From: Chloroflexota bacterium
GTDB taxonomy: Bacteria; Chloroflexota; Anaerolineae; 4572-78; J111
DNA length: 64,000 nt
Reading direction: 5' to 3'
Assembly (NCBI GenBank): GCA_016860845.1
Contig: BOKF01000005.1
Span: forward strand, 271,177-335,176
Positions 18,789 to 27,700 of the stretch are shown in pieces. The translations under genes were made by a program, and so were the position numbers. The first letter of the stretch is position 1; each line of letters opens with the position of its first letter. Below the pieces are notes generated by a model, which did no database searches, was not told where the DNA came from, and worked only from the letters and a program-made list of their open reading frames with translations.

Positions 18789-20459
18789 ATGAGTAAACAG
18801 ACTCAACTCACGAAAACTCAATCTCATCAAAAAAAACGACCCAACCTCAAGCCGGTTGGGGCGCTGCAACCTCATCAGCCGGGGGCCGGCGATCTTGTCA
18901 AGGGCAGGGAGGCTGAAGCCGCAGTCCCTGACCTGATGGATCACCCCTTCCAGCGCGCCCAGCAGCAGGCTCTGCTCAACCAAATGGGCCGGGTTCAGGG
19001 CAACCAACAGGTCCAACGACTGATGGGCAATCGTCCCGGAGATACGGCAGGAAAAGAGGTACACTCCACGTCCCAGCCGGACGGCGCGACTATTCAGCGG
19101 AACTGGCTGGGTGACGCTGCGGCCTGGGTGAAGGATCGAGTCGGCGATGCCACCAACAGCCGGGCTGACGAAGCCAGGCTGGACGCCCAGGAAGAACTGG
19201 CCCTCTTCATGAGCAAGGAGTACAGCCTTAAAAATTTCCACCCCGATACGGGGCGAGGTCTCTTTGACGCCAAATACAATCCGGCTAGCGGCAACCTGGA
19301 TATTACCGTCAGAATTTGCTTCAAATTTTTGCCGGGGAATCCTGCCGATCCTAGCTGGGTGGCTACAGCCGGCGGTCCTGCCGCTGCTGCCGCCTATACG
19401 CCGGATCAATTCCAGTGGCAAGGGGATGAGACCAAGGACTGGAAAAAACAAGCTGTCGGCGATGTTCAAGATTTCTGGTCTGAAAATTATACCTTTCACA
19501 ACACCAAACCTTATTGGGAAAGCCTGCCCAATGTGAATGTCAAGATTCATGTGGCCGAAGCCCCCGAAAATGAAACGGGTGGGGTCGAAAAGGCCCAGTT
19601 TGTTATCTCCGTTTATAAATGGCCCAAAGAGCCAGACCTAGAAGAAAGCATCACCCCACCCGGCCGGGCCAATCAAAGCGTTGGCCAATTTCAAGAGTCG
19701 GCCGAAGACGGCATTACTAATCCCGATAAAGGTAATTTCACCCGGACCACCCGAACCCGCGCCGCCTACAACGTCGTGGATGCCAAGAATCCAGGCAAGA
19801 TTTACTTCGACCTCGGCAAGAGTGAACTCAAGGCTGAGGACAAGACCAAACTGAAAGAGTTCGGCCAGACTCTGGGCCTGCCCCAAATTCCTCCCTTTCC
19901 GGTGACCGTGGAAGGCCATGCCAGTTCAGAGGGCGATACCGAGCCAAACATGGCCCTTTCCGAAGACCGTGCTCGCCTGGTGAGCAATGAGATAGTCACC
20001 GGCGGGGCCAAAAAACAACCCCTGGTGCTGGGCAAAGGTGAAGAAGGAGCCGGCCCTACCGCCGAGTGGCGGCATGTCGAAATTACTGTCGGCAAATTCG
20101 AGAGCAGCCAGCATACCATCCTGCACGAGTTCGGCCATATCTTTGGCCTGGGAGACGAATACCCCACCGCGGACCCAACCGCGGCTGATCCGGTCTCCAA
20201 ACGGCCTGTCGGCACGCCGGTAGCTCACTCGGCTTTAGCCGAAAAGCTTATTCCCGGCCAGCAGCCGATTGTGGCTCACCACAACGAGAATATCATGTCA
20301 AACGGCGAGGTGGTTCAACCTTATCATTATGTGACCTTTCTGGAAGCCCTGGGCAAGATGACCAAAACGGAAGGCCAATGGCAGATCGGCCCAGGTCCGG
20401 GACCGCGCGGTCCCGGCGATTTTCCAGTCAATAAGCCGGATGGTCCAGCGTATGCCTGA
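18789..20459 (+). CDS. leader-bearing cargo with OmpA-like segment and metzincin-type protease motif (1)
   Basis: The 556-residue protein has the shared leader in a shorter form (MSKQTQ to MGRVQGNQQVQRLMG, residues 1-80), then IQRNW, a beta-rich region (about 120-330), an OmpA-like segment (about 340-435, IYFDLGKSELKAEDKTKLKE, then VTVEGHASSEGD and LSEDRARLVSNEI), and the zinc motif HEFGHIFGLGDEY (His446, Glu447, His450). A candidate Met-turn, ENIMSNGEVV, and an HYVTFLEAL helix follow. HExxHxxGxxD plus Met-turn is the metzincin pattern. I start it at the ATG at 18789, where homology to the other leaders begins; an in-frame ATG at 18708 is possible. No signal peptide, as expected for a particle-delivered protein. 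Confidence 0.75.
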   Translation: MSKQTQLTKTQSHQKKRPNLKPVGALQPHQPGAGDLVKGREAEAAVPDLMDHPFQRAQQQALLNQMGRVQGNQQVQRLMGNRPGDTAGKEVHSTSQPDGATIQRNWLGDAAAWVKDRVGDATNSRADEARLDAQEELALFMSKEYSLKNFHPDTGRGLFDAKYNPASGNLDITVRICFKFLPGNPADPSWVATAGGPAAAAAYTPDQFQWQGDETKDWKKQAVGDVQDFWSENYTFHNTKPYWESLPNVNVKIHVAEAPENETGGVEKAQFVISVYKWPKEPDLEESITPPGRANQSVGQFQESAEDGITNPDKGNFTRTTRTRAAYNVVDAKNPGKIYFDLGKSELKAEDKTKLKEFGQTLGLPQIPPFPVTVEGHASSEGDTEPNMALSEDRARLVSNEIVTGGAKKQPLVLGKGEEGAGPTAEWRHVEITVGKFESSQHTILHEFGHIFGLGDEYPTADPTAADPVSKRPVGTPVAHSALAEKLIPGQQPIVAHHNENIMSNGEVVQPYHYVTFLEALGKMTKTEGQWQIGPGPGPRGPGDFPVNKPDGPAYA

Positions 20460-20481
20460 GCGCAGACGGTGGACGGCAGAC

Positions 20482-20490
20482 TGATATAAT
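20482..20490 (+). promoter_or_regulatory. extended -10 promoter, probably giving a leaderless mRNA
   Basis: TGATATAAT (TG at 20482, TATAAT at 20485-20490) ends five bases before the ATG at 20496 of the lipoprotein gene. Transcription would start at or next to the A of that ATG, and there is no Shine-Dalgarno. No good -35 is visible, as is usual with extended -10 promoters. Confidence 0.55.
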
Positions 20491-20495
20491 TGGAA

Positions 20496-20987
20496 ATGAA
20501 TTTATACCGCAGTCTACTCGGAGTGCTGTTTTTACTCTTTATCTCAGCCTGCAGCCAGGTTGAGCCTGTGGCCACAGAGATACCGGGGGCTGCTGCTTGC
20601 CAGTCAGGAGATCTACCTATGGAAACGCCAGAAGTGCCGGCGGGTGTCTTATTGCAGTCCTTGATTTTCGATGTCCAGGATCGGGTAGGGGGGTATCGCA
20701 TTTATCACGATGGGCGGTATGAAACCCGGCCTCTGGGCCAGGAGTGGACCTTTGGTTCTCCGTTGACCCCAGCTCAGATGGAGGCAGTTAAAGCTGCGAT
20801 TGCCGCCGCCGGCTTCGAACGGCTGGCTGGCCGCTATCAAGCGGCTCCTTCTGACGAAGACCATAATACCCTCTGGATGCAGGTGGTTGAGGACCAAACG
20901 GTCCGGAGTGTGGCTATCGAGGGGGCATGTCAAGTCCCGGAAATCAATACCTTGAGCGCCCAGTTAGTCGAGATTTTTAAGAAGTAA
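20496..20987 (+). CDS. small lipoprotein downstream of metzincin-like cargo 1
   Basis: The 163-residue protein has a lipoprotein signal peptide (MNLYRSLLGVLFLLFISAC, lipobox Cys at residue 19) and a mature domain of about 120 residues. That domain resembles the protein at 22770: both have a YxDGRxE strand, GQEW, an AQ...K.AI.A.G helix and a Cys near the end. Both follow a metzincin-like cargo gene. I start at ATG 20496, directly after the promoter; a TTG at 20490 is less likely. An immunity or inhibitor role on the cell surface is inferred from position. No family name is known to me. Confidence 0.65.
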   Translation: MNLYRSLLGVLFLLFISACSQVEPVATEIPGAAACQSGDLPMETPEVPAGVLLQSLIFDVQDRVGGYRIYHDGRYETRPLGQEWTFGSPLTPAQMEAVKAAIAAAGFERLAGRYQAAPSDEDHNTLWMQVVEDQTVRSVAIEGACQVPEINTLSAQLVEIFKK

Positions 20988-21042
20988 CGGCGGGCGCATG
21001 TTGTTTATACAACACGAAGATAGCTTCCATCATTATGCGGAA

Positions 21043-21185
21043 CCTCTAATTTACAGGAGCTACGCAGTTGAAGGATTTGCCCCCCTCTAACTCCCCCCAC
21101 AGGGGGGAGAATTAGCCTAAGTCCCTCCCTTTGGGAGGGATTTAGGGAGGGCTTTTCCACCCACCGCGTAAGTCCTCTAATTTAC
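21043..21185. mobile_element. MITE-like element with 12-bp flanking direct repeats
   Basis: CCTCTAATTTAC occurs at 21043-21054 and again at 21174-21185. The 119 bp between them has imperfect terminal inverted repeats (CTACGCAGTTG near the left; CCACCGCGTAAG near the right) and two internal G/C hairpins (CTCCCCCCACAGGGGGGAG; CCCTCCCTTTGGGAGGG). It has no coding capacity. The flanking repeats would be the target duplication, though 12 bp is long for most known MITEs. Confidence 0.5.
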
Positions 21186-21210
21186 GATCTCTTTACGATC
21201 TCTTTACGAT
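21181..21210 (+). promoter_or_regulatory. three TTTACGAT repeats phased at 11 bp
   Basis: TTTACGAT occurs at 21181, 21192 and 21203, each 11 bp apart (one helical turn), ending 4 bp before the extended -10 at 21215. Such phased direct repeats are typical of operators for a protein that binds one DNA face. Confidence 0.5.
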
Positions 21211-21214
21211 GAGG

Positions 21215-21223
21215 TGCTATAAC
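21215..21223 (+). promoter_or_regulatory. extended -10 promoter for metzincin-like cargo 2
   Basis: TGCTATAAC (TATAAC at 21218-21223) lies 41 bases before the ATG at 21265. No consensus -35 is seen; the phased TTTACGAT repeats cover that position, which suggests activator-dependent use. Confidence 0.45.
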
Positions 21224-21264
21224 TAGAACATAGCCAGGGATTCCGGAGACGGGGTTGGCTGTTT

Positions 21265-22773
21265 ATGGCTAAACAACAAATCAGTGAAGACCCAGCTCAT
21301 AAAAAAAATCGGCCTAAAGTTGAAGCGCCCCGGCCCGAATTGACCCATGGGTCGGCTGATCTTGGTCAATTGTCCGGCGGCTCCGTGTTTACGGCTGGTA
21401 ACGGCCCTCTCGACGGTCAAGCGGCCCGGTTAAGCGACCCGCGTTTGCAAAATATTCAACGCCAGGCTATGGCTGCCCAGATTGGGCAAGTCCAGGGTAA
21501 TCAGCACTTGCAGCAGCTAATGGCCCTTCGCCAAAGTCAGACGAACGGACGGGCGCAACCGGGCGCGTCGTTGGTCCAGCGCCAGGATGACGCCGGGGTG
21601 TCTCCGCCGGGGCTGGCTCCGGCCACACCGCGCCCAACATTTTCCCAGGCGGGATTTAGCCAACAGGGCAGCCGCTTCGACAGCAGTTATACGCCGGTCG
21701 GGCCTGCGCCGGTGATCGGCACTCTGGATATCAACCTGTGGGTCCATATTACTTATGCCCCGTTTACGCGGGCGATGATGCGCCAGGAACCCTATCGCTC
21801 CCACCGCTTTACCCGCGAGCAACTGGCCGACTTTGCCTGGAAAGACGAGGAGAAAGAAAAATTTGAGACTGACTTCATGTCCAGCGTGATGGGGGCCTGG
21901 AGCGGTCAGCACATGCTGCATTTGAATGATCCTAACTTTGCCGAGTATCGCTGCCGGGTGGCCGTCAATGTGATGACGATCAGTGACCCCAGCCAGGCGC
22001 ATACCAAGATCACCGCCCAGAAAGTTCCTAAAGATGCGCCTCGTTTCCGTTCCTTTGTCTCCGGTGATACGGCCACCCTTGATATTCGTGACCCCAGCGA
22101 ACCGGAAACCCACCGGGTCCATTCGCGGAAGATGGTGCGGCAAATCAAGCCGTTTGAGTTAGGCAGCGCCGAGCTAACGCCAACCCTCGAGGCCCAGATA
22201 GGTGAGGTTGAAGGCGAACTGCGCCGTCAGGCGGTCACGCCTGGTCCTGATGCCAGTGGTGGTGATTGGGAGGCAGTGTTTGCGGGCCGGGCCAGTTCAT
22301 CAGGCAGCCGCGGCTTCAACAAGCAGTTGGGCCTGCGCCGGGCAGAAACAGTCAAACAACGCGTGGCTGCGGATATGGGCTGGAGCAGCGGCATGCGGGT
22401 AGTCTCGGCCGGAGAAGAGCACGCTACTGACGACGAGGCATTTCAACGGGTGGATATCTCGGTGCGGGATAAGAACCGGACCAACGTTACCCAAAATGTC
22501 GCCGCCCACGAAGCCGGGCATATGTTCGGCCTGGGCGATGAATATGTCGAGGAAGCCCCCGGCTCGGACGGAGGAGTGCCTAAATTCTTTGGGGATGAAC
22601 CGAGCCATTATGGCGATGTGCAGGCTCACATTGGAACCGATGCCGCCAATGAACTGCTGGTGCAGGATTCCGGCAGCATGATGTCAAGCGGCGGGCAGGT
22701 CAAGCGCGGTCATTATGTCTACTTTTTGGAAGCGATTAAGCAGATGACCGGCAAAAATTGGACGGTGGAATGA
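21265..22773 (+). CDS. leader-bearing cargo with OmpA-like segment and metzincin-type protease motif (2)
   Basis: The 502-residue protein has the shared leader (residues 1-88: MAKQQ, KVEAPRPE, RLQNIQRQAMAAQIGQVQGN), the motif LVQRQDD, a beta-rich middle, an OmpA-like segment (about 300-405, FELGSAELTPTLEAQIGE, then LGLRRAETVKQRVAADMG and a QRVDISVRD strand) and HEAGHMFGLGDEY (His415, Glu416, His419). The Met-turn candidate GSMMSSGG and an HYVYFLEAI helix follow. It is a clear paralogue of the cargo genes at 18789 and 23172 in layout, though strongly diverged in sequence. The next gene overlaps its stop by ATGA. Confidence 0.77.
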   Translation: MAKQQISEDPAHKKNRPKVEAPRPELTHGSADLGQLSGGSVFTAGNGPLDGQAARLSDPRLQNIQRQAMAAQIGQVQGNQHLQQLMALRQSQTNGRAQPGASLVQRQDDAGVSPPGLAPATPRPTFSQAGFSQQGSRFDSSYTPVGPAPVIGTLDINLWVHITYAPFTRAMMRQEPYRSHRFTREQLADFAWKDEEKEKFETDFMSSVMGAWSGQHMLHLNDPNFAEYRCRVAVNVMTISDPSQAHTKITAQKVPKDAPRFRSFVSGDTATLDIRDPSEPETHRVHSRKMVRQIKPFELGSAELTPTLEAQIGEVEGELRRQAVTPGPDASGGDWEAVFAGRASSSGSRGFNKQLGLRRAETVKQRVAADMGWSSGMRVVSAGEEHATDDEAFQRVDISVRDKNRTNVTQNVAAHEAGHMFGLGDEYVEEAPGSDGGVPKFFGDEPSHYGDVQAHIGTDAANELLVQDSGSMMSSGGQVKRGHYVYFLEAIKQMTGKNWTVE

Positions 22774-23159
22774 TGGCTGAGCTTTTGCCGCAGAACAGTT
22801 ACCTGGCCAGCCATTACCGTGACCAACGCCGGAAGTTTGAAACCCGGCGGGTCTATTATGAAGATGGCCGGGTTGAGGCGTTTGATGGGCAGGAGTGGTG
22901 GACGGTCTGCCGCTTCTCTGCCGCTCAGGTAGCCCAGGCCAAGGAAGCGATCCGGGCCAGCGGCCTCTTAACTGCCGTTGACTTGACCGCAGAGGGTATC
23001 CACGACACCGCCGCGCTGACCTATGCCTGGAACCTGGACGGAAAGCAGGCCAGCGTGACCAATTGGGCCTACCCGGCCCGCTCCCATCCTGCCTTTGAGG
23101 CGCTGGAACAACGGCTCAATGCGTTAGAAGATGAATGTGGCAATACCCAAATAGTATAA
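22770..23159 (+). CDS. small soluble partner of metzincin-like cargo 2
   Basis: This 129-residue protein overlaps the protease stop by 4 bp (ATGA; a second ATG at 22773 is equally possible), so it is translationally coupled to it. It has the pattern of the lipoprotein at 20496 (RVYYEDGRVEAFDGQEWW, then a helix AAQVAQAKEAIRASGL, and a late Cys) but no signal peptide. Two members of one small family each follow a metzincin-like gene, which suggests inhibitors or loading chaperones. The family is unnamed to me. Confidence 0.6.
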   Translation: MMAELLPQNSYLASHYRDQRRKFETRRVYYEDGRVEAFDGQEWWTVCRFSAAQVAQAKEAIRASGLLTAVDLTAEGIHDTAALTYAWNLDGKQASVTNWAYPARSHPAFEALEQRLNALEDECGNTQIV

Positions 23160-23171
23160 CGGCTCGAATTC

Positions 23172-24662
23172 ATGTCTAAACAGAACCCAATTACCGAATC
23201 CCAAGCTGATAAACAGAACCATTCGAAAATCAAATCCTCATTGCTGACCCCCGACTTGATGGGTGAGCCGGTCAACTTGTCTCCGCTCCCGGCCAGCTTT
23301 TTGGCCGCCGGGGCTGACTGTAGCGGAGCGCCGACGGCCCGGCTAAATAATAGCCGCTTACAAACAGCTCAACGGCAGGCTATCGCCAGTCAGATGGGGC
23401 GGGTGCAGGGCAATCGGTATTTGCAGCGGGCGCTGGCCCCCATTCAGCGGCTCTCGCCGGATGCCAAGGCTGCGGCTGCTCCAACTCATACTCCGTCCAA
23501 GCAACTCGATGAGAAGGAACAACAGCGGAAGGCCGAATTTATGGGGATGGGCTTTGCCCGGGACAACTACATCCCCTCGACGGGGCGGGGTAAATTTGAC
23601 ATCCAATACTCGCCTAATTTTGGACAATTGCTGGTAACAATTAATATTTATTTTGATTTTGTGAACAGCGCACCGCCAGCAGGCGAGAAGAATCAGGCAG
23701 TGATTGACTCATACTCCTGGACCGAGGCCGAAAAGACCGATTTTCAGCAGGAATTTATCCAGCGGGTTATGGCCCGTTGGAGCGCCCGGCATCCCATTCG
23801 CTGCACGAAACCCGGTTGGGAAGATATTGCGACCACCCCCTTGATTGTGGTTTGGCCCAGCGCCGAAAGCGAGGCTCACTACCATGCTTCGGTGGTTAAG
23901 GTGGGCGGCGGCGTAGAAAAGTTTGAGCGCCGCTCCGGGGTAGACTCAAGCGACCATAGTCACGAGGAAGGTAAAGAAGCGGCCGACCGCCCCCGCACGG
24001 CTACCCTCCACTCCACCGACAACGCCGACAAACAGAATTTTAGGACAGAAGATATTATTCAGGCGCAGCGAGGACGCATGTGGGGTGTCCTATCGGGTAA
24101 TGGTGTTACCTGGATTCCCCTGGCCAAAGGGCAGACCGATGTGCCGGGAGCCTATCGCCAAAAACTGCAGAAAGTGGCCCAAGAAATGCCCCCCCTGCCC
24201 CCCGGCGCCCCGCCGTTACCCCTCATCGTCACCGGCATGGCTACCGCCGACGAGACGGGTCAAATGGGCCAGCGCCGGGCCGAGGCCGTCAAGGCGGTTT
24301 TGCAAGGCGCCGGTATAGCCAACGTGGTAGCGGTGGGTAAAGAAGGCGAGGCTGGGTCGGGTGTGGGCATTGATTTGGGAGAGTTGGCTCCCAACTGGCA
24401 GAACAAACAAAACACCTCCGAACACGAGTTTGGTCATATGCTGGGCAACCCGGATGAATACGCCCGCGAAGGCAACAATCCCGAAGCCTGGAAAAAATTG
24501 GTCGAAGCGGCCCAATTGAAAGTGCCCAGCATGGACGAGTGGACCACCAGCCAGATGTCTGCCGGCAGTGATGTACTGGCCGCTCATTATGTGACGATCT
24601 GGGAGGCGTTAGGAGCGATGACCTCCGGCTATATTGAGGCCAATGAGTGGAAGATTGGCTAA
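23172..24662 (+). CDS. leader-bearing cargo with OmpA-like segment and metzincin-type protease motif (3)
   Basis: The 496-residue protein has the leader (residues 1-92: MSKQNP, ESQADKQN, FLAAG, RLQTAQRQAIASQMGRVQGN), the motif APIQRLSPD, a short helix, a beta region beginning NYIPSTGRGKFDIQYSPNFG (compare FHPDTGRGLFDAKYNPASG in cargo 1), an OmpA-like segment (about 330-400) and HEFGHMLGNPDEY (His418, Glu419, His422). The Met-turn candidate is TSQMSAGSDV with an HYVTIWEAL helix after it. It starts 12 bp after the previous gene. Unlike cargo 1 and 2, no small partner gene follows. Confidence 0.76.
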   Translation: MSKQNPITESQADKQNHSKIKSSLLTPDLMGEPVNLSPLPASFLAAGADCSGAPTARLNNSRLQTAQRQAIASQMGRVQGNRYLQRALAPIQRLSPDAKAAAAPTHTPSKQLDEKEQQRKAEFMGMGFARDNYIPSTGRGKFDIQYSPNFGQLLVTINIYFDFVNSAPPAGEKNQAVIDSYSWTEAEKTDFQQEFIQRVMARWSARHPIRCTKPGWEDIATTPLIVVWPSAESEAHYHASVVKVGGGVEKFERRSGVDSSDHSHEEGKEAADRPRTATLHSTDNADKQNFRTEDIIQAQRGRMWGVLSGNGVTWIPLAKGQTDVPGAYRQKLQKVAQEMPPLPPGAPPLPLIVTGMATADETGQMGQRRAEAVKAVLQGAGIANVVAVGKEGEAGSGVGIDLGELAPNWQNKQNTSEHEFGHMLGNPDEYAREGNNPEAWKKLVEAAQLKVPSMDEWTTSQMSAGSDVLAAHYVTIWEALGAMTSGYIEANEWKIG

Positions 24663-24718
24663 ACTGGTCCGGTTAATTTTTGTTTGGCAAGAAATGTCAA
24701 CTCTAGCAAAGCCTGATG

Positions 24719-24727
24719 TGCTAAAAT
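24719..24727 (+). promoter_or_regulatory. extended -10 promoter for the 1793-residue cargo
   Basis: TGCTAAAAT (TAAAAT at 24722-24727) ends 13 bases before the ATG at 24741. The mRNA leader would be only about 7 nt, with no Shine-Dalgarno, so translation may be effectively leaderless. Confidence 0.45.
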
Positions 24728-24740
24728 AGTTCAAAAGCTG

Positions 24741-27700
24741 ATGCCCAAACAGAACCAAGCAAACGAAGTTCAACAGGATAAGAAAAATCGGGCCAAAGTC
24801 CAACCGCCGGCCCTCAGCCCCGATTTGACCGCCGAAAAAGCGGGTCTACCGCCCCTGCCTGATAGCCTGCTGGCCGCCGGGGCTAACTCGATTGAAGCCC
24901 AGGCTGCCCGCCTGGGCGACTCTCGCCTGCAAACGGCTCAACGGCAAGGCGTAGCCGATCAAATTGGCCGGACACAGGGCAATCAGCATTTGCACCGGGT
25001 CGTGGCCTCGCTCAAAGCCCATGAAGCCGCCACCTCCGCCGTGACGTCGTCCAAACCGGCGGCCGGTTCTAACGGCGGCGCGGCGCTCAAAAAGAGCGCC
25101 GCCGGTACGCGCCCCACGGTAGCCCGGCAGGCTGAGACCACCGAATCGCCGGGTGATGACCGCTTCGACGAATTTTTGGGTGGCAGTGGATCGCCCAGCC
25201 TGGCTCCGCCTCCCCCCCCGCCTGATAAAAACGGGCAGAAAATGACCGTCCAACGTGATGGACCTTCTCGACCGCCCGTACCCAACTTCACCCTGACCAC
25301 CCCCTCTTTATTGCAGCCGCCTGACCCGGCCTCACGTTATCGGCTGGGGGGGGATCAAACTTTGCACCTTGACCCCGAGATACAGGCCATGCTGCACCAA
25401 CATGTACAGCAGCAGTTAGCCCCGGCCAACCTGCGGGACGCACTCTCGCAAATCCAGTTGGAATCACTGCCTACAGCCGCGCCTGGTGCGGCCACAACGC
25501 CGGCGACGGCCTCACCTGGAGCAAGTGGGGCTGCCCCGACTGTGCCTGCCGGCCCAGGCCCCGATACCCCGCGTGCAGCCACTGCCGGCGATTTAATGGG
25601 GGCTATCCTGGCCGTTCCGGCCATTGATTCGGCTTTGACCACGCTGCAATCCCAGGCGCTTGACCGGGTAAGTCGTGACTGGCGTAATCTGGGGACCGGC
25701 GGGCAGATTGCGACGGTGAGTACGCTGGCGGTCATTGGCCTGGGCGCGCTAGGCGGGGCGATGTCTGATCCGACCACCCGGCAGTTGTTAGTAGATCAAC
25801 TAAACGGGCGCACCGTGCCGGTCCCCGGCCTTAACTGGATGCGCCTGGAAGTAAATACCAGCGCCGATAACCTGATGTTGGGCATGCACGTGGATGTAGG
25901 CCGACTGCTGCCGGCAAGTTGGGGCTTGGGTCCTTCTTCGCCCTCGGCTATTGGCGGCCCGCCCACGCCTCAACCTTTTGTACCGGGCCAGCGGACCGCC
26001 ACCGGCGAAATTGGCGAAACAGGCCCAAGCGAGGATATTGGCGCACAGATCCAGGTCAAAGCCGGCGGTGGTAAGCCTTTGGATGAAGCAATACAACGCC
26101 GCTTGGAAGACGGGCTGGGGGCCGATATGTCCAACGTGCGCGTCCATACGGACCGCGAGGCTGACGAATTGGCCCAATCGGTTAACGCGGTTGCTTTTAC
26201 CACCGGTCAGGATATTTTCTTCCGCGAAGGGACATACAACCCCAATTCCACCGATGGCCTGAAACTGCTGGCCCACGAAGCCACCCACACCGTCCAGCAG
26301 GCCGCCGGGCCGGTCGCAGGGACGCCGACGGCGGGCGGCGTGTCGGTCAGCGATCCGGGCGACCGTTTTGAGCGGGCAGCGGAACAGGCAGCCAACTCGA
26401 TTATTCAGCGGGAAGTTGATCCGGCAGAGCCGGTTGAGACGGTTCCCACTGACCCGGTCGCGACAACTGAGCCAGTCGTGCAGCGGTTTTTGCCGCTTGT
26501 TCCTATCCTGGTTGGAGCCGGTGTGGTGGGGGGAATTGTGGAGGCGATTCGCCGTGAGAGCCGCTCTCTGAACGAGCCTGAAATCAATTACGCCAAAGAC
26601 GTGTATCATGACTCGCTTGATTACTCGGTTATCACCATCACTCGCGGCAGTTTGATGTCTACCGGCGCGCCGCGGACCATTGGCAACACCATCCACTTTA
26701 CCGACGACTATTATGTGGGCGACACGATGGACCTGACCGAGGCCGGCAAGTTGACCCTTATCCACGAAATGGCCCACGTCTGGCAGTATCAACACACCGG
26801 CTGGACCTACGCCCCGAAAGCCTTGTGGGCCCAGGCCAAAGCCTGGTGGCATACCGGCTCGCGCAATGCTGCCTACGACTGGCGCTCGTTGCACAACGCC
26901 GGAACGCCCTGGGCCGACTGGAATCCGGAAGCGCAGGCTGAAGCGGTTGAAGATTATAATGAAGCCCTGCGCAAAGGAATGGAAGGAACGGCTACACCCG
27001 AAGACTACGAAACCCTCTCCATGCTTCAACCCTATATTGCCGATATGCAGGCCGGACCGCCCCCGGCCCCGGAGGGCGCTGAGGAGGGTGAAGCTAACCC
27101 CAATGATGGTGGTGGTGGAGCCGAAGGCGGGCCAGGTTATTATCCTCCGGCGCAGCGGCAGATTGACCCTGTCCTGGCGAAAGTACCGAACGTCGTGGTC
27201 CAACGTGCTGTGATTCAGCGTACATTTGATCTGAGCACCGCCTCTGAAACCGAGAAAGTTAAGAAGATTTCTGATGAGCTGAGTCACCTGGGCACCGGCA
27301 CGGCCGGTGCGGGCGGGGCCAGATTGATTACCGACATCTGGAACTCCTTCGGCGACGACATCGCCAGGGTGGCCGGCGCCAACATCGCCTTGTGGGAAGC
27401 GACCCTCAAGCGAATTGATCTAAGCACCCTGCCGGCGGTGACGCGGATTAAAGCCAAATTCAAATCCGATGTCGAAGCTGTTGCCCTGGATTACCTCGCC
27501 CAAAATCGGGCCTACGTGCTGGCAGAGATGGACCGCATGGGGGCCTACGGGACCGAACAGACTGAGAAACCTACCCTTGACCAGGATGAACAGGTCAAAG
27601 AAATGCAAGCCATTGCGGCTGAAGTGGCTCGCGCCAAGCAGGGCCAGCAAAAGTTGCAGAGTCTACAGGTTGGCTGGGAATTGGAGGAGACGGGCGACGT

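Noticed and set aside
25800..27287. 495-codon minus-strand open frame
   Set aside because: It lies fully inside the 1793-residue cargo gene, whose plus-strand product has clear DUF4157 motifs; the antisense product shows none.
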